DNA from: Candidatus Zhuqueibacterota bacterium
GTDB lineage: Bacteria > Zhuqueibacterota > QNDG01
Assembly (NCBI GenBank): GCA_003645915.1
Contig: QNDG01000010.1
Location: forward strand, 1 to 11,540
DNA: 11,540 nt
Direction: 5' to 3'
Shown one piece after another: positions 1 to 7,633 of the stretch (position 1 is its first letter; each line of letters starts with the position of its first letter). Position numbers and translations under genes: made by a program. The notes below the pieces were generated by a model that worked only from the letters and a program-made list of their open reading frames with translations, made no database searches and was not told where the DNA came from.

Positions 1-2
1 CC

Positions 3-134
3 TTTATCCTTATTCTTTTTGTCGTAGCATTTATAACGAGAGATGTTTATATAATACTTCTCCATATTTCCGGGTATTGTATTTTTGCCACTTGCATTTT
101 TTCTGTTAACTTGTTATATTTAAAATCAATTTAA
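3..134 (+). CDS. Possible C-terminal end of an upstream membrane-protein gene (partial)
   Basis: One forward frame stays open from the window edge to a TAA at 132-134 and encodes about 43 residues. They are strongly hydrophobic, with two Ile/Leu/Val/Phe-rich stretches separated by a short T-R-D segment, and the peptide ends in Y-L-K-S-I. A stop 15 bases before the parA start would be a normal operon spacing. However, the DNA is very T-rich, which by itself gives Phe/Leu/Ile-rich translations, and a second frame is also open for more than 35 codons. No family is recognised and it does not resemble an RsmG C-terminus, the usual gene before parA. It may be chance. Confidence 0.22.
   Translation, partial: FILILFVVAFITRDVYIILLHISGYCIFATCIFSVNLLYLKSI
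92..120 (+). promoter_or_regulatory. Candidate sigma-70-type promoter for the parA operon
   Basis: TTGCAT (92-97) is followed, after a 17-bp spacer, by TATATT (115-120). This is a good match to a -35/-10 pair at ideal spacing. Transcription would start near 127 and leave a leader of roughly 20 bases with the Shine-Dalgarno at 137-142. The region is AT-rich, so such matches also arise by chance. If the hydrophobic frame upstream is real, this promoter would lie inside its last codons. Confidence 0.35.
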
Positions 135-136
135 AA

Positions 137-142
137 AAGGGG
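137..142 (+). promoter_or_regulatory. Ribosome binding site that fixes the TTG start of parA
   Basis: AAGGGG lies 7 nt before the TTG at 150. There is no ATG or GTG at a suitable distance, and the family's N-terminal deviant Walker motif begins about 10 codons downstream. The rare TTG start is therefore well supported. Confidence 0.75.
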
Positions 143-149
143 TTACAGT

Positions 150-914
150 TTGGGAAAAGTAATTGCTGTTGCCAATCAAAAAGGCGGTGTAGGTAAAACA
201 ACTACTGCTATTAACCTTGCTGCGTCTATTGCAGTATCCGAAAGAAAAACACTTCTTGTTGATATTGATCCTCAGGCAAATACAACAAGCGGATTGGGAA
301 TAGATCATAAAAATGTTGAGAAAAGTATTTACGAAGTACTTATTGAAGAAGAAAGCTGCGATAATGCTCTTTTAAAAACCGACATTTCGTTTCTTGACAT
401 TATTCCTTCAAGCATAAGGCTTGTGGGAGCAGAAATTGAACTGGTTAATGAAATCGGAAGAGAGCAGGTTTTAAAGAGAGCATTAAAGGAGATAAAAGAA
501 AAGTATGACTATGTTTTTATTGACTGTCCTCCTTCTCTGGGATTATTAACCTTAAATTCTTTTACTGCAGCAGATTCGGTTCTGATTCCTATACAGTGTG
601 AATATTTCGCACTTGAAGGTTTAAGTCAGCTTTTAAAAACAATAAGGCTGGTCCAGAAGAACTTAAATCCAAAGCTGGAGATTGAAGGAGTTCTTCTTAC
701 CATGTTTGATCCGAGGCTGAATCTTGCAAATCAGGTTGCAGAAGATGTCAGGAACTATTTTGAAGATAAAGTGTTTAAAACAGTAATTAACAGGAATGTG
801 AGATTAAGCGAATCACCGAGTTACGGTAAACCTGTAATACTGTACGACGCGGTTTGCAGCGGTACGGAAAGTTACATGAAGCTGGCTGAGGAGATTTTAA
901 GCCATGAAGACTAA
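150..914 (+). CDS. parA: ParA/Soj chromosome-partitioning ATPase
   Basis: This is a 254-residue ParA/MinD-type P-loop ATPase, full length for chromosomal ParA/Soj. The deviant Walker A motif KGGVGKTT spans residues 11-18, with the signature lysine K11 and the P-loop lysine K16. Switch I/Walker A' appears as [14 protein letters not shown] (about 35-48), and Walker B as [11 protein letters not shown] near residue 125. In the family, ATP-dependent dimers bind DNA non-specifically and are stimulated by ParB, which drives origin segregation. There is no N-terminal helix-turn-helix extension, so this is the short Soj type rather than a P1 plasmid type. Translation starts at TTG with a good Shine-Dalgarno. 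The 3' end overlaps parB by 11 nt, suggesting coupled translation. Adjacent chromosomal-type parB and housekeeping ATPase genes argue for a chromosomal rather than a plasmid locus. Confidence 0.96.
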   Translation: MGKVIAVANQKGGVGKTTTAINLAASIAVSERKTLLVDIDPQANTTSGLGIDHKNVEKSIYEVLIEEESCDNALLKTDISFLDIIPSSIRLVGAEIELVNEIGREQVLKRALKEIKEKYDYVFIDCPPSLGLLTLNSFTAADSVLIPIQCEYFALEGLSQLLKTIRLVQKNLNPKLEIEGVLLTMFDPRLNLANQVAEDVRNYFEDKVFKTVINRNVRLSESPSYGKPVILYDAVCSGTESYMKLAEEILSHED

Positions 915-1764
915 AAGGCTGGGAAGGGGGCTTGATGCTTTAATTCCCCAGACAAATTCTAACCAGGAATCTGATGTTGTTGAGAGTATTTCCGAGATAA
1001 AAATATCTTCAATTACTGCAAACCCGTATCAGCCGAGAACAAAATTTGATAAAGATTCTCTTGAAGATTTAAAGAATTCAATTAAAGAAAACGGAGTCAT
1101 TCAACCTGTTACTGTAAGGAAGGCAGGAGCAGGTTTTGAATTAATTGCAGGGGAGCGAAGATTCCGGGCTGTTCAGGAACTGGGATTTAAGAGAATCCCT
1201 GCTTATGTAATTGAAGTAGGGTCAGAAGAGAAACTTCTGGAACTTGCATTAATTGAAAATATTCAGCGGGAAGATTTAAATCCAATTGAAGTGGCAAGAG
1301 CATACAAACAACTGCAGCAGGAATACGGACTAACTCAGGAGCAGGTTTCTGTAAAAGTTGGTAAAGACAGGGCAACAGTTGCTAATTTTATCCGTCTTTT
1401 AAAGCTCCCCGGGAAAATTCAGGACAGTCTGAAATCCGGGGAGATTTCCATGGGGCATGCCAGGGTTTTAACAGGCCTTAAAAACGAGCATGTGCAGATT
1501 AAACTATGGAAAAAGATTATCAAGGAAAACTTGAGTGTTAGAAAAGTTGAACAGGAAGCTCAGAAACTTACGGAGAAGAAATCCGGTTCAGTGGCAGCTG
1601 CCTCTCAAAAGAATCCTTATATTGACGAACTTGAGGAAAAACTGAGATCCAGACTTGGGACGCAGGTAAAAATTACACCTAAATCAAAGGGTGGGAAAAT
1701 AGAGATAAATTATTACAGTAATGATGACCTTGAAAGATTAATGGATATTATTCAGGGGGAGTGA
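904..1764 (+). CDS. parB: ParB/Spo0J chromosome-partitioning CTPase, parS-binding
   Basis: This 286-residue protein has the standard ParB layout. A basic N-terminus ([14 protein letters not shown], residues 2-15) resembles the ParA-stimulating peptide. The ParB/Srx CTP-binding domain follows, with GERRFRA at 83-89 and the [12 protein letters not shown] motif after it. A helix-turn-helix parS-binding domain follows ([19 protein letters not shown], then ISMGHARVL). The C-terminal dimerisation domain lies after a linker containing AAASQ (about 230-286). In the family, ParB loads at parS, slides as a CTP-bound clamp and stimulates ParA. The ATG at 904 lies inside the parA end (11-nt overlap) and gives the expected N-terminus. 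No parS-like 16-mer was seen by eye in the window. Confidence 0.96.
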   Translation: MKTKRLGRGLDALIPQTNSNQESDVVESISEIKISSITANPYQPRTKFDKDSLEDLKNSIKENGVIQPVTVRKAGAGFELIAGERRFRAVQELGFKRIPAYVIEVGSEEKLLELALIENIQREDLNPIEVARAYKQLQQEYGLTQEQVSVKVGKDRATVANFIRLLKLPGKIQDSLKSGEISMGHARVLTGLKNEHVQIKLWKKIIKENLSVRKVEQEAQKLTEKKSGSVAAASQKNPYIDELEEKLRSRLGTQVKITPKSKGGKIEINYYSNDDLERLMDIIQGE

Positions 1765-1774
1765 GAAATAGATA

Positions 1775-2674
1775 ATGAAAATTAGCAGGCGAAAAAAATA
1801 TTTTTCTCTTATATTTGTGCCTGATCAGGAACAGGATCCGAAAAGCATATCATTAACGTATTTTAAGGGAAGGATTTTTCTTATTATAGGAGTCATTCTT
1901 TTAATTCATTTTTTTGCAGGTGGATATGCATATTACAGGGTTTTTAATTTAAACAAGCAGGTTTCCGATTTAAGAGATCAAAATAAAAAACTAATTCTTC
2001 AGAATAAAAAAATAGAGCAGATTGCTCATGATTTTGAAGAGATAAGACGTACGGATCAAAAAATCAGAAAAGCTTTTGGTACTACATTAAATTTATCACC
2101 AGGCGAATCATTTGATCTTAATAATCTTGCATCATCAATGCGTAAGACAAAAACATATGTTAGCGGCAAGGATAACACAAACATTGTAATGGAAGACAAG
2201 CCAAATTTGATGCAGAATAACCTTTATTTTCTTATGCAGCGGGACGGGGAGTATTTTGATCCGGAATATATTCCTACACAGCTTCCTGTAGAAGGATTTT
2301 TAACAACGCATTTTCAAAAGGGAAGCTGGTTTACAGGAAGAAGTCATCTTGGCATTGATATAGCTGCAAAAAAAGGAACATCAATAAGAGCTGCAGGTTC
2401 GGGAATTGTTTTGATTGCTGACTGGACACCGGATTTTGGCAACGTGGTTATTATTTCCCACGGTAACGGATTATTTACTTATTATGCTCATGCAATGAGA
2501 CTTCTTGTAAGTCAGGGCATGCACGTTAAAAAAGGTGAAGTCATTGCACTCCTAGGCAGTTCAGGCATAAGTTCTGCCCCTCATCTTCATTTTGAGATAT
2601 GGAAAGACGGTAAACCTTTAAATCCTGAGCAATATCTTTACTCTTTGCAGAAAAGAGATGCAAATGTTAATTAA
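1775..2674 (+). CDS. Membrane-anchored M23 (LytM-type) peptidoglycan endopeptidase
   Basis: This is a 299-residue type II membrane protein. A basic cytoplasmic N-terminus (about 1-33) precedes one transmembrane helix (about 34-54) and a periplasmic coiled coil (about 57-100, repeated Leu/Lys/Asn heptads). The M23 domain follows (about 172-290). All catalytic positions are present: HLGID gives H191 and D195, YAH gives H239, and HLH gives H270 and H272. By analogy with LytM, H191, D195 and H272 bind Zn2+ and H239/H270 act in catalysis, so it is predicted active. The architecture matches cell-shape endopeptidases such as Helicobacter Csd1 and LmdC, which are encoded with bactofilins. The same pairing occurs here, with bactofilin 22 nt downstream. 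It starts 10 nt after parB; the AGGGGGAG upstream is about 13 nt from the ATG, a rather long spacing. The likely role is bactofilin-directed cross-link trimming. Confidence 0.92.
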   Translation: MKISRRKKYFSLIFVPDQEQDPKSISLTYFKGRIFLIIGVILLIHFFAGGYAYYRVFNLNKQVSDLRDQNKKLILQNKKIEQIAHDFEEIRRTDQKIRKAFGTTLNLSPGESFDLNNLASSMRKTKTYVSGKDNTNIVMEDKPNLMQNNLYFLMQRDGEYFDPEYIPTQLPVEGFLTTHFQKGSWFTGRSHLGIDIAAKKGTSIRAAGSGIVLIADWTPDFGNVVIISHGNGLFTYYAHAMRLLVSQGMHVKKGEVIALLGSSGISSAPHLHFEIWKDGKPLNPEQYLYSLQKRDANVN

Positions 2675-2696
2675 TTTAAGGGAGAGAGAATAAGAC

Positions 2697-3077
2697 ATGG
2701 CCAAAACTAATTCTGAATTCGGTAAGGGAGGAGAACTTAATACAATAGTTGGAAAAGGCACACGCATTACAGGAAATATGAATGTACAGAACAGCCTTAG
2801 AATTGACGGAAATGTTGATGGTGATATAAAAACTACAGACACGATTATTGTGGGCAAAGAAGGGAAGGTCAAAGGTAATATCTCTGCAAAGAATATTCTT
2901 GTTGCCGGGGAGGTTCAGGGGAATGTGTCGGCAAAGGAGAAGATATTTTTGCAGGCCACATCATCAATTCAGGGAGATATTACAGCGTCCCATCTTGTTG
3001 TGGAAGAAGGAGCTGTGTTTGACGGTCAATGTAAAATGACTGACAATAAAAATCAGGTTGTTAGTCCTCAGCAATAG
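2697..3077 (+). CDS. Bactofilin (polymer-forming cytoskeletal protein)
   Basis: This 126-residue protein consists almost wholly of one bactofilin (CcmA/BacM) domain, about residues 14-112. It shows the regular G-x-I/V pattern of a right-handed beta-helix, for example GTRITGNM, LRIDGNVDGDI, GKVKGNISA, GEVQGNVSA and SSIQGDITA. Short polar tails flank the core. Bactofilins self-assemble without nucleotide into membrane-associated filaments that scaffold wall enzymes or, in Myxococcus, ParA/ParB machinery. The ATG is preceded by AAGGGAGAG (2678-2686, 10 nt away). It follows the M23 gene at 22 nt and probably ends the par operon, although no convincing T-tailed terminator follows. Placement beside both parAB and an M23 peptidase allows either a segregation-scaffold or a cell-shape role; the M23 neighbour favours the latter. 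Confidence 0.95.
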   Translation: MAKTNSEFGKGGELNTIVGKGTRITGNMNVQNSLRIDGNVDGDIKTTDTIIVGKEGKVKGNISAKNILVAGEVQGNVSAKEKIFLQATSSIQGDITASHLVVEEGAVFDGQCKMTDNKNQVVSPQQ

Positions 3078-3178
3078 GGAAAAATTACCAATTTTACAGA
3101 GAAAAAATAACTGTTTTGTGTGGATTGTTTTCTTCCGGTTCAATATTTTTTGTTGTTTTAAGCAGTAATTTAATCAGC

Positions 3179-3199
3179 CTGTAGTGTCTTCCACTGCAG
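3179..3199 (+). repeat. Compact hairpin after the bactofilin gene
   Basis: CTGTAGTG (3179-3186) pairs with CACTGCAG (3192-3199) across a 5-nt loop, giving 8 pairs with one G-U. No T-run follows on the + strand, so it is not a standard intrinsic terminator. It may stabilise the 3' end of the bactofilin mRNA, or be chance. Confidence 0.35.
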
Positions 3200-3290
3200 A
3201 TTATAGCTGGAAAACCATTTTCAAAGGCCGGATAAAGGGCTGCCAGGTAATATTTTTTTAATTGGTATATTATTTGCCCTTAAGGCCTGT

Positions 3291-3318
3291 TGTAGGTTCT
3301 TAATTGATGTGTAGGTTC
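3291..3318. repeat. 9-bp direct repeat, 19-bp period
   Basis: TGTAGGTTC occurs at 3291-3299 and again at 3310-3318. The 19-bp period is close to two helical turns, as for paired binding sites of one regulator, and lies just upstream of candidate promoter elements. No regulator can be named. Confidence 0.3.
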
Positions 3319-3330
3319 AGGATGAATTGA

Positions 3331-3360
3331 TTGAGGAGAACAGGAATAAACAATTAAAAT
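3331..3360 (+). promoter_or_regulatory. Candidate promoter for the V-ATPase operon
   Basis: TTGAGG (3331-3336) and TAAAAT (3355-3360) form a -35/-10 pair with an 18-bp spacer, each one or two bases from consensus. An alternative is the perfect -10 hexamer TATAAT at 3403-3408, which lacks a recognisable -35 at the right distance. Either would give a leader of a few tens of bases before atpE. Both are weak predictions in AT-rich DNA. Confidence 0.28.
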
Positions 3361-3390
3361 GGCCCCTATTCCGGCTGTAAAAATCTCCTC
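3333..3390 (+). repeat. Nested complementary arms in the V-ATPase leader
   Basis: GAGGAGA (3333-3339) is exactly complementary to TCTCCTC (3384-3390). Inside it, GGAATA (3343-3348) is complementary to TATTCC (3367-3372). Together they could fold into an interrupted stem of 7 plus 6 pairs with an 18-nt apical loop and an asymmetric internal loop. The outer 5' arm is Shine-Dalgarno-like. No known riboswitch was recognised. Confidence 0.3.
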
Positions 3391-3448
3391 TTTAGATAAA
3401 AATATAATATTTCTTCCAATAAGTTTGTTTAATGAAAGGAAACAGTAG
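3359..3448 (+). CDS. Possible 29-codon leader ORF abutting atpE
   Basis: ATG at 3359 opens a frame of 29 codons ending with TAG at 3446-3448, and the atpE ATG begins at the very next base. The peptide starts MAPIPAVKISSL and ends LFNERKQ, with no recognised family. The nearest purine-rich Shine-Dalgarno-like sequences (AGGA near 3342-3345, GAGGAG at 3333-3338) are 13 and 20 nt away, too far for efficient initiation. The exact abutment is suggestive of translational coupling, but an open frame of this length can occur by chance. Confidence 0.15.
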   Translation: MAPIPAVKISSLDKNIIFLPISLFNERKQ

Positions 3449-4051
3449 ATGGAAGTTAAATTAGAGAATCTGATTGAAAAACTCAGACAGGAAGGTGTAG
3501 AGGAAGCTAAGCGTGATTCTGAAAAAATGCTGGCTGATGCCAGAAAAAAAGCTGAAGATATTATCAGAGAAGCAGAAAAGAAGGCAAATACAATAGTTGA
3601 AAAAGCAGAAAAAAAAGCAGAGTCTTTTAAAGAAAACGGTGAAAGAGTTGTGGCTCAGGCTGTAAGAGACGGAGTACTGCTTTTTAAAAATCATTTGACA
3701 TCTCTGTTTGATTCTGTTTTTAAAGAAGCTGTATCCTCTGTTATGGATGAAAAGTTTTTAAAAGAGATGATTCTGAACTTAATTGATAAATGGGGATCTG
3801 ATAAGGAGTATGAGATAAAGGTTTCAAAGCAGGATGTTAAGGGACTGGAAAAAATCCTTTTCAGCGGGCTTGGCAAAAAACTTAAGAAAACTGTTACAAT
3901 TCTGCCTGATCCTGATATTGAAGCAGGATTCAGAATAAGTTTAAAGGGCAATGATTTGTATTATGATTTTTCCGATGATAGTGTGGGAGAAGTTCTGAAA
4001 AAATTCCTCAGTCCGAAAATCCAGGAAATTTTGGAAGAAAAGAATGGATAA
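3449..4051 (+). CDS. atpE: V-type ATP synthase subunit E (peripheral stalk)
   Basis: This is a 200-residue V/A-type subunit E. Residues about 1-70 form a long Lys/Glu/Ala-rich amphipathic helix typical of the stalk coiled coil. The C-terminal globular domain follows, ending in the family-like VGEVLKKFLSPKIQEILEE. In the complex, E links the A3B3 head to the membrane stator subunit I. It is the first gene of the ATPase operon, as in chlamydial and treponemal clusters. AAAGGA (3435-3440) lies 8 nt before the ATG, so the start is well supported. The end overlaps the next gene by 8 nt. No separate G/H partner gene is present, so E may pair with another protein or with itself. Assignment rests on both sequence character and operon position. 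Confidence 0.88.
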   Translation: MEVKLENLIEKLRQEGVEEAKRDSEKMLADARKKAEDIIREAEKKANTIVEKAEKKAESFKENGERVVAQAVRDGVLLFKNHLTSLFDSVFKEAVSSVMDEKFLKEMILNLIDKWGSDKEYEIKVSKQDVKGLEKILFSGLGKKLKKTVTILPDPDIEAGFRISLKGNDLYYDFSDDSVGEVLKKFLSPKIQEILEEKNG

Positions 4052-4535
4052 GTACTACTATTTTATTGCGCAACTTCCTGCGCAGAAGTTTAATAAAGAG
4101 ACTTTTATGACTACGGATCTGTTTCTTGCAGAGGCAGATAAATGGTTGTCAGTACGTGACCTGAATATATTAAAAAATGTTGATGTGTTCAGCTGGTTGG
4201 GAAATAAGAAAGATCCCTATGTTGTAAAACAGTATAAAATTTTTGAAGAAAGACTGAGAACAGAGCTTGCCCGCTGGCGGGAAGAGCAGAAGAGAGGAAG
4301 GGAATATAAAACTTCTTTATTTCCGTCAATGTTGTTAAAAGAGGGTAATCCTCTGGAAAAGGAAGAAAAACTTCTGCAATTAAGGTGGGATTATATATCA
4401 GAATTGGAAGAAAACCATAATTTTGATCTTGACTTTTTAATTCTCTATTATTTAAAACTGCAGATACAGGATCATCTGGCAATGTTTGATCCGGAAAAGG
4501 GAATAGAACGTTTTCAAAAACTATGTAAGGTATAG
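4044..4535 (+). CDS. DUF2764-like V-ATPase operon protein
   Basis: This 163-residue soluble protein has no signal peptide or membrane segment. It begins MDKYYYFIAQLPAQ, which matches my recollection of the DUF2764 proteins encoded between subunits E and A in Chlamydia, Treponema and Bacteroidetes V-ATPase operons. It is rich in Lys, Glu, Leu and aromatic residues and probably all-helical, with a W-R-E-E-Q-K-R-G charged segment in the middle. It overlaps atpE by 8 nt and ends 2 nt before atpA, so its expression is locked to the ATPase. Its biochemical role is not known to me. Position suggests a structural or assembly subunit, perhaps replacing the missing C subunit, but that is inference. Confidence 0.75.
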   Translation: MDKYYYFIAQLPAQKFNKETFMTTDLFLAEADKWLSVRDLNILKNVDVFSWLGNKKDPYVVKQYKIFEERLRTELARWREEQKRGREYKTSLFPSMLLKEGNPLEKEEKLLQLRWDYISELEENHNFDLDFLILYYLKLQIQDHLAMFDPEKGIERFQKLCKV

Positions 4536-4537
4536 GT

Positions 4538-6277
4538 ATGAACAAAGTATATGGAAAAATTGTCGGAATAAACGGGAATATGCTTACCGTTGAAGTGGAA
4601 GGAAGCATAACTCAAAATGAAGTGGCGTATGTTATCCACGGAAATGAGAAATTAAAATCCGAGGTTATACGTATTCAACAGAGTAAGGCCTTTTTACAGG
4701 TTTTTGAGCAGACCAAAGGACTAAAGGTCGGTGATAAGGTGGAGTTCACAGGTCAGATGCTGTCTGTGCAGCTTGGTCCGGGTCTTTTAGGGCAGATTTA
4801 TGACGGACTCCAGAATCCTTTGCCTGAACTTGCGGAAAAGCACGGATTTTTTCTGAAACGAGGCGTTATTCTTGATGCTCTTGGTACAGACCGGAAGTGG
4901 GAGTTTACTCCAACAGTGAAAAAGGGAGATGTGGTTCATGACGGAGTTGTTATAGGTACTGTTCCGGAAACCCAGTTTGTACATAAAATCATGGTCCCGT
5001 TTAACATGAAGGGAAGATATAAAATAGTATCTATTGCAGATAAAGGGAAATATACTGTTGAAGATACAATAGCAACAGTAGAATCGGAGCGCGGAGAAAA
5101 AACAGACCTGAAAATGCAGTTTACCTGGCCTGTTAAAATGCCCATTGATGCTTACAAAAAGAAACTGCTGCCCCAGGAAACCCTTGTTACAATGACAAGA
5201 ATTATAGACACATATTTCCCTGTTGCAAAAGGAGGGACCTATTGTATCCCGGGACCTTTCGGAGCAGGTAAAACAGTTCTTCAGCAGATTACAAGCAGAC
5301 ATGCTGATGTTGATATTGTAATTATTGCTGCATGCGGAGAGCGTGCCGGTGAAATTGTTGAGACTATGAGAGAATTTCCGGAAATAACAGATCCCAGAAC
5401 AGGCAGATCTCTTATGGAAAGAACAATTATTATTGCAAACACTTCTTCAATGCCTGTTGCTGCAAGAGAGGCCTCTGTATATACAGCTACTACCATAGGC
5501 GAATACTACAGACAGATGGGTATGGATGTTCTTCTTCTTGCAGATTCAACTTCCAGATGGGCACAGGCAATGCGTGAGGTATCGGGCAGGCTTGAGGAGA
5601 TTCCCGGTGAAGAAGCATTCCCTGCTTATCTTGAATCCAGAATTGCTGAATTTTATGAGAGATCCGGTCTTGTTGAACTCTATTCAGGTGAGCGCGGCAG
5701 CCTTACTATCGGCGGAACAGTAAGTCCTGCAGGAGGTAATTTTGATGAACCTGTAACTCAGTCAACTTTAAAGGTTGTAGGTGCATTTCACGGACTTTCA
5801 AGAGAAAGATCAAATGCAAGAAGATTTCCTGCAATTCACCCCCTTGAAAGCTGGTCAAAATACAATAGTTTTATCCCTGATGAAATTGTTGAGCGGGGAA
5901 GAAATCTTCTCAGAAAAGGTTCTGAAATTCATCAGATGATGATGGTTGTAGGTGAAGAAGGAACTTCAATAGAAGATTTTATTGTTTATCTTAAGTCAGA
6001 ATTTTTAGATTCTGTGTATCTGCAGCAGGATGCTTTTGATAAGGTCGATGCGTCCGCATCCCCTGCAAGGCAGGAATATTTTGCAAAAAAGATAGATAAA
6101 ATTTTAACATCTGATTTTAATTTTGAAAGCAAGGATGAAGCAAGGGATTTCTTTACGCAGTTAAGGCAAAAGTTCATTGATCTGAACTATATTGAAATGG
6201 GTAATGAAGATTTCCAGAAACAAGAAGAGGTCATTACAGAGATGTTGGAAGGAATTACCAATGAGAAAAGTGCATAA
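4538..6277 (+). CDS. atpA: V-type ATP synthase catalytic subunit A
   Basis: This 579-residue protein is full length for the family. The N-terminal beta-barrel (about 1-70) is followed by the V/A-specific bulge insertion (about 110-190) that F1-beta lacks. The P-loop GPFGAGKT lies at 239-246 (K245 binds ATP phosphates). The catalytic glutamate is in CGERAGE (E268), and [14 protein letters not shown] supplies Walker B. A helical C-terminal domain follows. It couples ATP hydrolysis or synthesis at the A/B interface to rotation of D. The start follows the upstream stop by 2 nt, with TAAGG 7 nt before the ATG. The 3' end overlaps atpB by 17 nt. The sequence resembles bacterial V-type rather than F-type ATPases. 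Confidence 0.98.
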   Translation: MNKVYGKIVGINGNMLTVEVEGSITQNEVAYVIHGNEKLKSEVIRIQQSKAFLQVFEQTKGLKVGDKVEFTGQMLSVQLGPGLLGQIYDGLQNPLPELAEKHGFFLKRGVILDALGTDRKWEFTPTVKKGDVVHDGVVIGTVPETQFVHKIMVPFNMKGRYKIVSIADKGKYTVEDTIATVESERGEKTDLKMQFTWPVKMPIDAYKKKLLPQETLVTMTRIIDTYFPVAKGGTYCIPGPFGAGKTVLQQITSRHADVDIVIIAACGERAGEIVETMREFPEITDPRTGRSLMERTIIIANTSSMPVAAREASVYTATTIGEYYRQMGMDVLLLADSTSRWAQAMREVSGRLEEIPGEEAFPAYLESRIAEFYERSGLVELYSGERGSLTIGGTVSPAGGNFDEPVTQSTLKVVGAFHGLSRERSNARRFPAIHPLESWSKYNSFIPDEIVERGRNLLRKGSEIHQMMMVVGEEGTSIEDFIVYLKSEFLDSVYLQQDAFDKVDASASPARQEYFAKKIDKILTSDFNFESKDEARDFFTQLRQKFIDLNYIEMGNEDFQKQEEVITEMLEGITNEKSA

Positions 6278-7607
6278 TAAAATTTTAAGTATTGCAGGAA
6301 ACGTAATTACTGTCCGGGCAGAAGGTGTCGGTTACGAAGAACTTGCAGAGGTTTCAACCCAATGGGGCAAATCTCTGGCTCAGGTTATCAAAATTGAAGA
6401 CGATCTGGTTTCTTTGCAGGTTTTTGCCGGAAGCAGAGGGGTGTCAACAAGCGACGAAGTCAGGTTCCTGGGTCATCCTATGAATGTTTCCTTTTCTGAA
6501 GATATGCTGGGAAGGATATTCAATGGAAGCGGTGAGCCGAGAGACGACGGCCCTCATATTACGGAACATCTGATTGAGATTGCAGGGCCTTCTGTAAATC
6601 CTGCAAAAAGAATCATACCAAACAGGATGATAAGAACAAATATTCCTATGATTGATGTTTTTAATTCTCTTGTTGCTTCCCAGAAGCTGCCGATTTTTTC
6701 CGTATCAGGAGAGCCGTATAACGAACTTCTTGCAAGAATTGCAATGCAGGCGGAAGTTGATATGATAATTCTGGGCGGAATAGGACTCAAGTTTGACCAG
6801 TACATGTATTTCAGAAATGTACTTGAAGAAGGCGGAGCTTTAAGCAAGTCCATATTTTTTATAAATACAGCATCAGAACCTGTTGTGGAAGGACTTATGG
6901 TCCCGGATCTTTCCCTTGCAGTTGCGGAAAAATTCGCTCTTGGAGGCAAAGACGTGCTTGTTCTTCTTACGGATATGACTAACTATTGTGATGCTTTAAA
7001 AGAGATTGCAATAACAATGGAGATGGTTCCTTCAAACAGAGGGTATCCGGGAGATCTCTACAGTAATCTTGCTGCAAGGTATGAAAAAGCTGTTGATTTT
7101 GAGGGAGCGGGCTCAATAACAATACTTGCTGTTACAACAATGCCCGGAGATGACGTTACTCATCCGGTTCCTGACAATACAGGATATATTACAGAAGGGC
7201 AGTTTTATCTTAGAAACGGACGAATTGAACCGTTCGGATCTCTTTCCCGTCTGAAACAGCAGGTAAACAAAGATACAAGAGAAGACCACAGAGCTATTAT
7301 GGACGGAATGATTCAGCTTTATGCACAGTATCTTGAGACAGAAGAAAAACGCTCTATGGGGTTTAAAATGAGCAGCTGGGACGATAAACTTTTAAAATAC
7401 GGTAAAATGTTTGAAAAAGGCATGATGGATCTTGCTGTAAATATTCCCCTTGAAGAAGCTCTTGACAGAGGATGGGAAATTCTGGCAGAATGCTTTACAC
7501 CTCAGGAGAGCGGCATGAGAACAGAGCTGATTAAAAAGTTCTGGCCAAAGGAGTCCGAACAGCAGAATGGGACTGAGCAGAAACAAGAAGTGGAAACAGA
7601 AGTTTAA
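6261..7607 (+). CDS. atpB: V-type ATP synthase non-catalytic subunit B
   Basis: This is a 448-residue B subunit, usual length for the family. It alternates with A in the head. In place of a P-loop it has the degenerate [15 protein letters not shown], as expected for a non-catalytic subunit. Family motifs include [34 protein letters not shown] and [20 protein letters not shown], very like chlamydial and spirochaetal B. The ATG at 6261 is chosen over an upstream in-frame ATG at 6192 because GGAAGGA (6247-6253) is 7 nt before it and because [18 protein letters not shown] is the normal N-terminus. The earlier start would extend 86 nt into atpA. It still overlaps atpA by 17 nt. The C-terminus ends in a Gln/Glu-rich tail of about 20 residues of unknown role. 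Confidence 0.97.
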   Translation: MRKVHNKILSIAGNVITVRAEGVGYEELAEVSTQWGKSLAQVIKIEDDLVSLQVFAGSRGVSTSDEVRFLGHPMNVSFSEDMLGRIFNGSGEPRDDGPHITEHLIEIAGPSVNPAKRIIPNRMIRTNIPMIDVFNSLVASQKLPIFSVSGEPYNELLARIAMQAEVDMIILGGIGLKFDQYMYFRNVLEEGGALSKSIFFINTASEPVVEGLMVPDLSLAVAEKFALGGKDVLVLLTDMTNYCDALKEIAITMEMVPSNRGYPGDLYSNLAARYEKAVDFEGAGSITILAVTTMPGDDVTHPVPDNTGYITEGQFYLRNGRIEPFGSLSRLKQQVNKDTREDHRAIMDGMIQLYAQYLETEEKRSMGFKMSSWDDKLLKYGKMFEKGMMDLAVNIPLEEALDRGWEILAECFTPQESGMRTELIKKFWPKESEQQNGTEQKQEVETEV

Positions 7608-7633
7608 TCAGGTTTTATTAACAGGCAGGGAAA

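Larger units (their letters stand above)
3078..3448 (+). other. 371-bp intergenic region between the par/bactofilin and V-ATPase operons
   Basis: I see no convincing gene in this stretch on either strand. It contains a short hairpin (3179-3199), a 9-bp direct repeat (3291-3299 and 3310-3318), a pair of nested complementary arms (3333-3390), promoter-like hexamers (3331-3360 and 3403-3408) and a 29-codon ORF ending one base before the atpE start. A gap this long between otherwise tightly packed clusters suggests the V-ATPase operon has its own promoter and leader here. Confidence 0.6.

Noticed and set aside
3207..3224. GAAAA-CCA-TTTTC mini-hairpin
   Set aside because: Five AT-rich pairs with a 3-nt loop would be unstable and are expected by chance in this base composition.
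3278..3285. Palindrome CCTTAAGG in the intergenic region
   Set aside because: It is only 8 bp with no extension beyond a mismatch and no T-run, so it is too short to call as an operator or terminator.
4189..4608. 139-codon open frame on the minus strand
   Set aside because: It lies antisense to the DUF2764-like gene and the atpA start, has a low-complexity Phe/Pro/Ile/Leu composition, and resembles no family.
4960..4971. parS-like sequence TGTTCCGGAAAC
   Set aside because: It has outer arms reminiscent of parS but lacks the central ACGT of the 16-bp consensus, and it lies inside the atpA coding sequence.
4787..5302. 171-codon open frame on the minus strand
   Set aside because: It is antisense to conserved atpA codons including the P-loop, is Cys/Phe/Asn-rich, and has no supporting ribosome binding site or homology.
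6192..6260. Longer N-terminus for subunit B starting at ATG 6192
   Set aside because: It adds 23 residues that are only an out-of-frame reading of the atpA end. The ATG at 6261 has a good Shine-Dalgarno and yields the family N-terminus.
6554..6949. 131-codon open frame on the minus strand
   Set aside because: It is an antisense shadow of the clearly coding atpB gene with no recognisable motif.
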